Made by a program: the position numbers and the translations under genes. From Candidatus Kapaibacterium sp. (GTDB taxonomy: Bacteria > Bacteroidota > Ignavibacteria > Kapaibacteriales > Kapaibacteriaceae), in NCBI GenBank assembly GCA_018883125.1, contig VEQR01000007.1, forward strand, positions 1-61,002: 61,002 nucleotides of DNA, written 5' to 3'. The notes under the pieces are model-generated. The model did no database searches. It had not been told where the DNA came from and saw only the letters and a list, made by a program, of their open reading frames with translations. Of this stretch, positions 55,209 to 61,002 are shown piece after piece (the first letter of the stretch is position 1; every line of letters begins with the position of its first letter).

Positions 55209-55749
55209 GAGTCGATGGCGGCGGTTACGGATCTGGATTCGGACCCCTGTTTTCATCTCCCGACCAGCATTTGGTTTCTGGCCTGTGCGTACTGGTGCAG
55301 CTTTGCGCAGCCGGGCAGGCCGATCGGAATGCAACCATCGTTTAGGTACATTCAACAACGTATGCTCCCCGGACAATGACGGCAAGTCCGTCAATGTAAC
55401 GAGGATGCCTTGAAGGCACGCACCCATGTAGTGGGGTAGCGTGTCCGCGTGGCCGGCGAAACATCGCCGACGTCAGTTCGACCGTATGTCGACATTCCTA
55501 AGCCGATCTCCTTGCTGCAACGCGTCACTATCTGGCTCGCGTGCGGACGACGTGGTCCGACGTTGAAACGCCTGATCGTGGCAGTCTTTCGATTGTCCCG
55601 ATTCTCGCACTCCTTCCCCGTAGCAGGCAGCGCGCACGCTCTCACGTGCCAACCCTTTCGTTTTCAGCGAATATTGCTGATGATCGTGCCATGCGGAGTA
55701 TCTTTCTGGATGATCTGAAATCCTCGAAGTACGTGACCTGGCGAGTTCA
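55209..55749. other. 541-bp stretch without a convincing gene
   Basis: Short open frames exist on both strands (for example 55449-55718 plus and 55391-55645 minus), but they overlap one another and show no signal, motif or family resemblance. No tRNA, strong terminator or repeat was seen. It may be decayed accessory DNA or the promoter region of the following gene. Confidence 0.5.
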
Positions 55750-57117
55750 ATGGCTAACAAATCACTGAATCAACGAATTCTGGACCTGTCACACGAGGAG
55801 CTGGTCTCGGCGGTACTGGCCGCCATAGAGTCCGATCCACGCACACGCAGGCTGTTTGCAACGCTGACGGCCACCAGGAAGGATCGCATTTCTGCGATCA
55901 AGGGAGACATCTCAAAGTTCGGTCACTCCGGCGGCAAGGGACGCGATCACACCGCCAAGCAGACGGCTGCGTTCGTCGCAAGCGTCGTCGACCGCATCGA
56001 GCATTCATGTGGTGATGACCCCGATGAGGCATTTACCCTGCTGAGCAGGCTTTTGGTAACACAAACGTCAGTACAACTGCGAGTCAGGCAGTCATTCGAG
56101 CCGATCCGTGAGGTCTATGATGATGTGGTAATCCCGGCGTTGGTAAAGGTTGCCCATCGAGTTCGAAGCGCCACAATCCTCGCAAGTGGCCTGTCCGAAC
56201 TCTTGGCTGTGCATCATATTCGAGGTGTTTGGGAGTTGTTCGAGCATGTGGGCGCAGAGTTTCCTGACGAAACGGTTGACGCTGTACTCGCGCTTGTCGC
56301 AACAGCTCGCGCTAACAAGCCGAATATGAACGGCATCGACATTTCGGATTCGTATCATGAGCTTACCGGAACAATCCTCTCCTCAACCGGCCGGATAGAA
56401 GAGTTTCTACGCCATGCCACGGTTGACGGCGAGATTGATGCTTTACATCGCATCAAGCTTGTTGAGATGCACCTTGATCACGAAGACTTCAAGGGGGCTC
56501 GCCAGCATCTTGATCAATTATCAGATATTGAACTTACGCTGTATCCGCACGCAGACGCTGTGCTCGAGCGATACCTCCGCGAGTGCACGGACTTGGCCAA
56601 TCGCGAAGAGTTCCTGCGAAAGCTGATCGTGGAGTATAACCGTGTTCAGTTCGCTGATGAATACCGAAAACTCTACGGTGCAGAAGCTCTGGCTCGCCTT
56701 ATGGAGCAGGCGATGAAACGTGTAAGGTCCGGGAAGGACGAAGGCCCGACTTCTGTGTCGATGCTCGGGCTTCTTGTGCACGAGGGATATGCTGAAGAGA
56801 TCTCTAAGCATGTCGAAAAGCAAATACTGAATGGTCTGCCGCCCTGGGACATTGATTCGGAGTACGTGGTTGAGTTGGCTGAAGGTCTTTCGATCCAAGG
56901 CTACCCCCGCGCCGCCGTGCTGCTGTTGCGCCGGATACTATGGGAACTGATGGAGCTTGGTCCCAACGCCTATGACGCAGCTGCTTGGCTCTATCTCAGG
57001 ATTCACGAACTATCGCTCAGCGTTAAGGACTGGGACCGGCACGAGAAGCAGAAGGACTTCATCGTCAACTTCAGGCTCAAGTATGTCAACAAACGCACAT
57101 TCTGGAAGAGACTGTAG
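55750..57117 (+). CDS. DUF6880-like helical protein
   Basis: A 455-aa protein of mostly helices. The pattern (HEELVSAVLAAIESDPRTRRLF at the start; helical repeats; AVLLLRRILWELMELGPNAYDAAAWLYLRIHEL; KDFIVNFRLKYVNKRTFWKRL at the end) resembles DUF6880/SWIM-associated proteins of unknown role, often found in accessory regions. No catalytic motif is seen. The ATG at 55750 gives a normal start. A decayed methyltransferase and a repeat block follow. Confidence 0.7.
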   Translation: MANKSLNQRILDLSHEELVSAVLAAIESDPRTRRLFATLTATRKDRISAIKGDISKFGHSGGKGRDHTAKQTAAFVASVVDRIEHSCGDDPDEAFTLLSRLLVTQTSVQLRVRQSFEPIREVYDDVVIPALVKVAHRVRSATILASGLSELLAVHHIRGVWELFEHVGAEFPDETVDAVLALVATARANKPNMNGIDISDSYHELTGTILSSTGRIEEFLRHATVDGEIDALHRIKLVEMHLDHEDFKGARQHLDQLSDIELTLYPHADAVLERYLRECTDLANREEFLRKLIVEYNRVQFADEYRKLYGAEALARLMEQAMKRVRSGKDEGPTSVSMLGLLVHEGYAEEISKHVEKQILNGLPPWDIDSEYVVELAEGLSIQGYPRAAVLLLRRILWELMELGPNAYDAAAWLYLRIHELSLSVKDWDRHEKQKDFIVNFRLKYVNKRTFWKRL

Positions 57118-57134
57118 CGGAAACACGGGATGGG

Positions 57135-57212
57135 TGCGAGAGACGAGAGACGAGTGACGAGTGACGAGTGACGAATCATCCTTGAAGGCCCCGATCTTGG
57201 CCCGGGGTACTA
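57135..57212. repeat. Heptamer array plus decayed GC palindrome
   Basis: Five 7-bp units (GACGAGA, GACGAGT three times, GACGAAT at 57142-57176) are followed by GCCCCGATCTTGGCCCGGGG. This is the 20-bp palindrome of the other blocks with its left arm mutated. The decayed methyltransferase starts directly after the trailing TAC. Confidence 0.9.
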
Positions 57213-57213
57213 C

Positions 57214-57613
57214 TCAAGGTTAGCATGTATTGTGTGTGGGAGGTTGGAGCGTCGCTATCGATACTCGAAAGGATCTCGTCTACAACAACTACCACTGGCC
57301 CGAGCCCACCGACGCACAGCGCGAAAAAGTTGAAGCCCTCGCACAAGGCGTCCTCGACGCACGAGCCAACCATCCAACGTCAACCGTAGCAGATCTCTAC
57401 CACCCAACCACCATGCCCCCTGACCTGCGCAAGGCCCATGATGCATTGGACAAAGCTGTAGACCAGTGCTACCGCAAAGAGTCCTTCACATCGGAGCGTG
57501 GACGTGTTGAGTATCTCTTCGATCTGTACCGCAAACTCACCGAAGGGTTCGGGATGGAGGAGGCCGGGAGGAGGCGTCCTACAGCGTGCGCTTCCACTCG
57601 GCAAGGGCCATAA
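57214..57613 (+). pseudogene. Remnant of an MmeI-like DNA methyltransferase (C-terminus only, frameshifted)
   Basis: Reading from 57214 in one frame gives CIVCGRLERRYRYSK. Near 57272 the reading must shift to a second frame, giving DLVYNNYHWPEPTDAQREKV ... VADLYHPTTMPPDLRKAHDALDKAVD ... RVEYLFDLYRKLTEGF. Together they match the extreme C-terminus of class I DNA methyltransferases of the MmeI/type IIL kind, in which GRLKSDxRYS is followed by YNNFPWPE. The catalytic and nuclease parts, normally many hundreds of residues, are gone. The left edge abuts the palindrome repeat. The 3' end overlaps the fic gene by 35 bp. Confidence 0.8.
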
Positions 57614-59048
57614 CGATTGAGTCTTCGAGCCAATCCTTAAAGCGACGTTCAATCGACTCGTTGGATTCGGCATAGTTGAACTGAAACACATCGACGCAGG
57701 CGGGTTGCGTAGGAAGTGTTTCGAGAACGCCATCCTCGCTAGGCGCACGTAGATAGGTGAAGCCAGTGGCAACAAGGATGCCCGTATCACCGTGACCGTA
57801 TCCATGGATACTCACTACGTACACGAATTCGTGGTTTGTGGAAATTGAGATCCGAGCCCAAGCACGATAACGATCGGTATTTGCGAAGTAATTGAAACGT
57901 TTGGCAACGTCGGTTATCTGTTTCTTAAAGTAGTGTCGCTTGTCTGAATCGTTGCCCGCAGAGTCAGTACTCGCACTAAATGGATGTAAGCTTGAAGATT
58001 TGACCGTGCGGAGCTGGTCGCTGAGGTGCTTGGACACTTCATCAGTGCGATGCGTGAGTATTCCGAACAACATATCTGCAGAGGCATGTACTGCCGATTC
58101 TCGCTCTTGAGCTTCCTTAGCGAATCGGTCGCGCAACTGGGCAATTGCAGCGGCAGTAATACTGGCTGCATCATTTGTCCGCTGCACCTGCTGTTCCAAG
58201 CCGAGTGCTTTCAGGATCGCATCCAACTGAAGTCGTGAAAACAGTTGAACAAGTGGACCTAGATCTCCTTGGTCAGCCTTCTCAAGCGCATCGATGTATC
58301 GAATGCGATCCTCTTCGCGCACAACCAGCGGAAAAAGCCCCTTACGCAGAAACACAAGTGATGCGAGGGCACGGGCAACGCGCCCATTACCGTCCTGGAA
58401 TGGGTGAATCTGCGTGAATCGGTGGTGCAGCCATGCAGCCCGCACCTCCGGACTGTGCGTGTTCTCCGAATCATTGTACATTTTTACAAGGGCCGTCATT
58501 TCCTCTTGGGTGAATTCCGGAGGACAGTATTCATGTACTTCGCCATCGGTCCGACGCGGGCTGTTGGGTCGCGACTTGTACACACCCTTCTCAAGAGTGA
58601 TCCGAATCAGACCATGCTCGCTCATGGCCTCTGTGTAATCCTGGTGTCGTGTGAACTTTTGATGCAGGCCACGGATGAAGACCTCTGTAAGCACTGCGTC
58701 ACCCTTGACGTAGTCGAAGAGACCATCAACGATCTCGTAGTGGTCAGAAATCATAGCATGGACGTTGCGTGCTTCGTCTTCCCCAAGCCCACCACGGTGC
58801 GCAATAACCGATGCATCGATACCCTGTTCGATGAGGACTTCGGTTACTCCGCGATCCCAAGCATAAAGTCGCTCAATAATTCCGGTTTCAATCGCCCACT
58901 CTCGCTGTAGCTTCTTCACGAAATCGTCATAGACGCTACTTTCCGTCATCGCCGACTTTCGTTCTATCCAAACGTGTGACAGAGCTCGGAGCTCTTCCGA
59001 GTCAAATTCTCCGGGTTTAGGTAGGGGCTGTATGCGTTGATACGACAT
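57579..59048 (-). CDS. Fic-domain protein
   Basis: A 489-aa protein with a complete Fic active site IHPFQDGNGRVAR (catalytic His215), preceded by the flap-like region RPNSPRRTDGEVHEYCPP. Fic enzymes transfer AMP or other phosphate-containing groups to proteins, often acting as toxins or housekeeping AMPylators. No clear inhibitory (S/T)xxxE(G/N) helix is seen. After about residue 290 a long domain follows that I cannot assign. Two copies of GTTACCTGAA lie just upstream (59050 and 59077) and may be operator sites. It neighbours decayed restriction and antitoxin genes. Confidence 0.88.
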   Translation of the reverse strand: MSYQRIQPLPKPGEFDSEELRALSHVWIERKSAMTESSVYDDFVKKLQREWAIETGIIERLYAWDRGVTEVLIEQGIDASVIAHRGGLGEDEARNVHAMISDHYEIVDGLFDYVKGDAVLTEVFIRGLHQKFTRHQDYTEAMSEHGLIRITLEKGVYKSRPNSPRRTDGEVHEYCPPEFTQEEMTALVKMYNDSENTHSPEVRAAWLHHRFTQIHPFQDGNGRVARALASLVFLRKGLFPLVVREEDRIRYIDALEKADQGDLGPLVQLFSRLQLDAILKALGLEQQVQRTNDAASITAAAIAQLRDRFAKEAQERESAVHASADMLFGILTHRTDEVSKHLSDQLRTVKSSSLHPFSASTDSAGNDSDKRHYFKKQITDVAKRFNYFANTDRYRAWARISISTNHEFVYVVSIHGYGHGDTGILVATGFTYLRAPSEDGVLETLPTQPACVDVFQFNYAESNESIERRFKDWLEDSIVMALAEWKRTL

Positions 59049-59049
59049 C

Positions 59050-59086
59050 GTTACCTGAAGCAGTTACGTCCGTTAAGTTACCTGAA
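59050..59086 (-). promoter_or_regulatory. Paired GTTACCTGAA direct repeats upstream of fic
   Basis: Two exact copies of GTTACCTGAA at 59050-59059 and 59077-59086, 27 bp apart, lie directly before the fic start codon, with a partial GTTAC between them. They could be binding sites for a regulator. The rest of the 151-bp gap to the next gene shows nothing further. Confidence 0.4.
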
Positions 59087-59199
59087 TTTTCTCCTGAGCA
59101 GTAACATCCTATCACCAACGTTGCTAATCAATCAGCTTTCAGAACCTTGTGCATGTCGGTTCCGACTCTCACCACAAAGGGGCGACACAACACCCCTGG

Positions 59200-59583
59200 T
59201 CAATGCCCAAAGTACTCTTTGAAGCTTTCGCGGGCATGTCCGATTACGCGCAGGAGCTGCTCGAACGGAACCGTCACGACCGTCATTCCTCTGCGTTCCG
59301 CTTCGGATGAGAAGACCGTTCCGAACTGATCTGTGGGTAGGATGAGCGTGCCGGCAGCCGAGCCGGTCTGCATGAGCCCCTTGTCAAGAATCTCGCGCAC
59401 CAAGGCACTCGAAAGCTCGGAGTCATTGACCGATTGAAGGACGTTCCCGATGATCAGCCCCGTGGCGGCATCCATCATTCCGATAAGGTAATACTCCCCA
59501 TCTCGCTGCGTTTTGATTGGCGTATCGCTGAGAAGGAAGACAATCCACGTTTCGCCTTCCATAAACTGGTGATGTTCAAGCAT
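59200..59583 (-). CDS. Small cytosolic protein, DUF6930/DUF7309-like
   Basis: A 127-aa protein starting MLEHHQFMEGETWIVFLLSD. Its centre, EYYLIGMMDAATGLIIGNVLQ, then LILPTDQFGTVFSSEAERRGMTVVTV, recalls DUF6930/DUF7309 domains, which share an RNase H-like strand order and have no known function. The ATG at 59583 is used since it overlaps the upstream gene by 8 bp, the usual operon spacing here. Frames upstream of it are not family-like. Confidence 0.6.
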   Translation of the reverse strand: MLEHHQFMEGETWIVFLLSDTPIKTQRDGEYYLIGMMDAATGLIIGNVLQSVNDSELSSALVREILDKGLMQTGSAAGTLILPTDQFGTVFSSEAERRGMTVVTVPFEQLLRVIGHARESFKEYFGH

Positions 59584-59842
59584 GAGAGGGGTCCATTGAG
59601 TGCGAGACAGTTGCGGTTGGAGTGACAGTAGTTGCTGAATCGGTATCTCGGTTAATCTGTTCGGTCGTTGTCTTGAACATGTCAAAACCAACCTGAACTA
59701 GGTCGCCGTTGAGTTTGTCTATGTCGGATCGACTGGAATTGTCATCCAACCAGTCGCGGAATGTGCGATCCGGATGCACATTGAACGCTGAAAGCATCCC
59801 TCGAAAGAACGTCGCTCGACGTCGGTTAAGGTTGAGCTTCAT
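59576..59842 (-). CDS. Small protein of unknown function
   Basis: An 88-aa protein starting MKLNLNRRRATFFRGMLSAF, continuing RTFRDWLDDNSSRSDIDKLN, with a Thr/Asp-rich C-terminus. It has no motif I recognise. It overlaps the downstream DUF6930-like gene by 8 bp and may be its partner. The start is the ATG at 59842; a longer open frame upstream lies in the 31-bp repeat and is ignored. Confidence 0.5.
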   Translation of the reverse strand: MKLNLNRRRATFFRGMLSAFNVHPDRTFRDWLDDNSSRSDIDKLNGDLVQVGFDMFKTTTEQINRDTDSATTVTPTATVSHSMDPSHA

Positions 59843-59915
59843 GACGATGCCAAGGTGAAAAGAACGTGGTATCTGTAAAATCGAATATCGGGAATTGTAA
59901 AGCATCCGACGCGTC

Positions 59916-59946
59916 AACGGCCCACCACTCCTGCGAATGGCGGGCC
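59916..59946. repeat. 31-bp stem-loop repeat, copy 1
   Basis: AACGGCCCACCACTCCTGCG followed by AATGGCGGGCC. The ends GGCCC-ACCA and TGGC-GGGCC can pair. A second copy with one mismatch lies at 60474-60504. Confidence 0.85.
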
Positions 59947-59982
59947 TAGAGCTTACGATCCTGGAACAGACGGCACGCGGAC

Positions 59983-60156
59983 TCAATACCCAAGTCCTAG
60001 CCGCTGTGCCTCTGCGGTAAGTTCATCGAGCTGTGCCTTGCGAATCTGTTCGTCGGCTTGTTTGTAGGTGATAAGGTCGAGGGCTTTGACTCTGCGGTGC
60101 TTACCAACTTTTCGCGATGGGAGCACTCCGGAATCTAGGAGTCCAATGAGGAACCC
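59983..60156 (-). pseudogene. Decayed excisionase/MerR-type antitoxin (N-terminus lost)
   Basis: On the minus strand the frame reads GFLIGLLDSGVLPSRKVG, KHRRVKALDLITYKQADE and ends KAQLDELTAEAQRLGLGY-stop. This is the second half of the HTH antitoxin family whose members read RPFLxxLLEEGxIPxxKVGxHRR and end DELAxEAQELGLY. They normally pair with a PIN-domain toxin. A TAG stop lies just before Gly, and the first helix and start codon are missing. No toxin gene follows; the 31-bp repeat lies where it would be. About 57 codons remain. Confidence 0.7.
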
Positions 60157-60160
60157 CTAC

Positions 60161-60358
60161 TTATCTGTCCGCCGAATCTCGTTGCACACCACGAAATGCA
60201 ACGACCACAGGAAGCAGTCCGCATACGACGAGCATCATCGCTGAGGAGATGTCTCCTCGCAGACCAATAACCACCGCCAAACTGAAGGATGCAGAGGCAA
60301 CGAGAATGGCGATGTATTGAGTGCGAGACAGGCTTCGCTGGTTCGTGTCTTCAGGCAT
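60161..60358 (-). CDS. Small two-helix membrane protein
   Basis: A 65-aa protein starting MPEDTNQRSLSRTQY, with two membrane helices (IAILVASASFSLAVVIG and AMMLVVCGLLPVVVAFRGV) and a short charged tail. The ATG at 60358 gives a compact protein; a longer frame upstream is Cys-rich and unlikely. The function is unknown. It lies just upstream of the decayed antitoxin. Confidence 0.5.
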   Translation of the reverse strand: MPEDTNQRSLSRTQYIAILVASASFSLAVVIGLRGDISSAMMLVVCGLLPVVVAFRGVQRDSADR

Positions 60359-60473
60359 CGTTCTACAAGATAGCTCCTCCCGCAGGCATTGGCATACACA
60401 GATTGGGACGAGTGTTTGCATCGGTAAGCGATAACGCTCCCTTGGACAGTATGCGCAGCAATGCCTGTAACGA

Positions 60474-60504
60474 AACGGCCCACCACTCTTGCGAATGGCG
60501 GGCC
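60474..60504. repeat. 31-bp stem-loop repeat, copy 2
   Basis: Identical to 59916-59946 except for one C-to-T change, and directly followed by the 8-bp array. The two copies bracket the small membrane protein gene and the decayed antitoxin in direct orientation, 558 bp apart. Confidence 0.85.
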
Positions 60505-60511
60505 GCTCATT

Positions 60512-60661
60512 AATTCCGTACTTCAGTAATTCCGTACTTCCGTACTTCAGTACCTCAGTACCTCAGTACCTCAGTACCTCAGTACCTCAGTACCTCAGTA
60601 CCTCAGTACCTCAGTACCTCAGTACCTCAGTACCTCAGTACCTCAGTACCTCAGTACCTCA
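60512..60661. repeat. 8-bp tandem array ending in the aconitase stop codon
   Basis: Five degenerate units (AATTCCGT, ACTTCAGT, AATTCCGT, ACTTCCGT, ACTTCAGT) run into thirteen perfect ACCTCAGT units at 60552-60655. A last partial unit, ACCTCA, follows, and its TCA is the complement of the aconitase TGA stop codon. The unit family is that of 6454-6525. Long perfect runs like this usually vary in copy number. Confidence 0.97.
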
Positions 60662-61002
60662 TCTTCCTGCGATCAGATTCAGCGCACTGCCTGCCTTGAA
60701 CCAGCCGATCTGCTGGGCGTTCATGGTGTGCTTGAGTTCGATGCTGTCCGTTGAACCGTCTTCGTGCGTGATGCCGAGGGTTAGGTTCACGCCCGGGGCC
60801 AGAGCGGTGATGTCGATCGACAGGCGGTCGCCTTCGCGGATCGTGTCGTAGTCGGCGGGGTTGACGAATGTGAGAGGCAGCATGCCCTGCTTCTTGAGGT
60901 TGGTCTCGTGAATGCGGGCATAGCTCTTGGTGATGATGGCCTTACCGCCAAGGAAGCGTGGCTCCATGGCAGCGTGCTCACGCGATGAGCCTTCGCCGTA
61001 GT
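60659..61002 (-). CDS. Aconitate hydratase, C-terminal part (5' end outside window)
   Basis: The visible 113 residues are the end of aconitase, the TCA enzyme that isomerises citrate to isocitrate. They read [39 protein letters not shown] and [17 protein letters not shown], which is the swivel domain with the substrate-binding SSRE. The phrasing is closest to mitochondrial-type aconitase A. The gene continues past the right edge. Its stop codon is shared with the 8-bp tandem array, so array slippage reaches the coding end. Confidence 0.93.
   Translation of the reverse strand, partial: YGEGSSREHAAMEPRFLGGKAIITKSYARIHETNLKKQGMLPLTFVNPADYDTIREGDRLSIDITALAPGVNLTLGITHEDGSTDSIELKHTMNAQQIGWFKAGSALNLIAGR

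Noticed and set aside
55209-55749. Several 60-95 aa frames on both strands
   Set aside because: They overlap each other, lack start signals and resemble no family, so no gene is called.
57579-59048. Fic protein as part of a restriction-modification system with the methyltransferase remnant
   Set aside because: The methyltransferase is a small dead fragment on the other strand that overlaps fic tail to tail. Nothing links them functionally.

Overview
The window reads as chromosomal DNA of a Gram-negative, diderm bacterium of the Bacteroidota/Chlorobi/Kapaibacteriota neighbourhood, with moderately high G+C. Four signs support this. There are type IX secretion (T9SS) C-terminal tails on several secreted proteins and a PorD-like (DUF4835) gene. 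Lipid A genes (lpxB, lpxK) are present. Promoter -7 elements of the form TAnnTTTG or TAnnTTCG recur upstream of genes. RecO, DnaN, RecF and GyrB sequences are of the expected type. A Kapabacteria-like genome is my best guess; this is inference, not a database result.

Layout. 1-6.1 kb: a truncated S9 peptidase, a Tat-exported glycosylasparaginase, then a secreted protein, a lipoprotein and an HtrA protease in overlapping order. 6.15-6.53 kb: a block of palindromic and 8-bp tandem repeats. 6.5-16 kb: an SDR-like protein, an AAA_14/DUF4143 ATPase behind a twin-operator promoter, secreted esterase and arylsulfotransferase-like proteins, a baeRF-type protein, a cytochrome-like lipoprotein and a LysM lytic transglycosylase. 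16-20 kb: a sugar-nucleotide transferase, then metK and ahcY (SAM cycle). 20-24.6 kb, minus strand: dnaN, recF, dciA, gyrB, divergent from psd-pssA (phosphatidylethanolamine synthesis). 26-31 kb: purS-purQ, tatA-tatB-gatA, an OsmC protein, sucD, a second repeat block and ndk. 31-36 kb: two paralogous exported proteins and a tandem-GAF protein with a decayed GGDEF domain. 35.8-43 kb, minus strand: PorD, a TadA-RsmI fusion, tmk, a T9SS metalloprotease, proline dehydrogenase and an EEP-family lipoprotein. 43-52.8 kb: envelope proteins, lpxB, a DUF374 acyltransferase and lpxK, a lipase-like lipoprotein, a CNNM/CorC protein and recO.

52.8-60.6 kb is accessory DNA after a tRNA-Asn gene: a gene bracketed start-to-stop by 30-bp inverted repeats, a DUF6880-like gene, a decayed C-terminus of an MmeI-like DNA methyltransferase abutting a repeat block, a Fic protein, small genes, a decayed excisionase-type antitoxin and another 8-bp array. 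The right edge holds the 3' end of an aconitase gene.

The most unusual signals are: (1) an octamer, ARGGGGCT, present about 50 times on both strands in and between genes, about ten times or more above chance; (2) the inverted-repeat-bracketed gene at 53241-54928; (3) an in-frame TadA-RsmI fusion that joins tRNA wobble editing to 16S rRNA P-site methylation; (4) mosaic intergenic blocks built from degenerate 7-bp and 8-bp units plus a 20-bp GC palindrome, two of which abut decayed genes.
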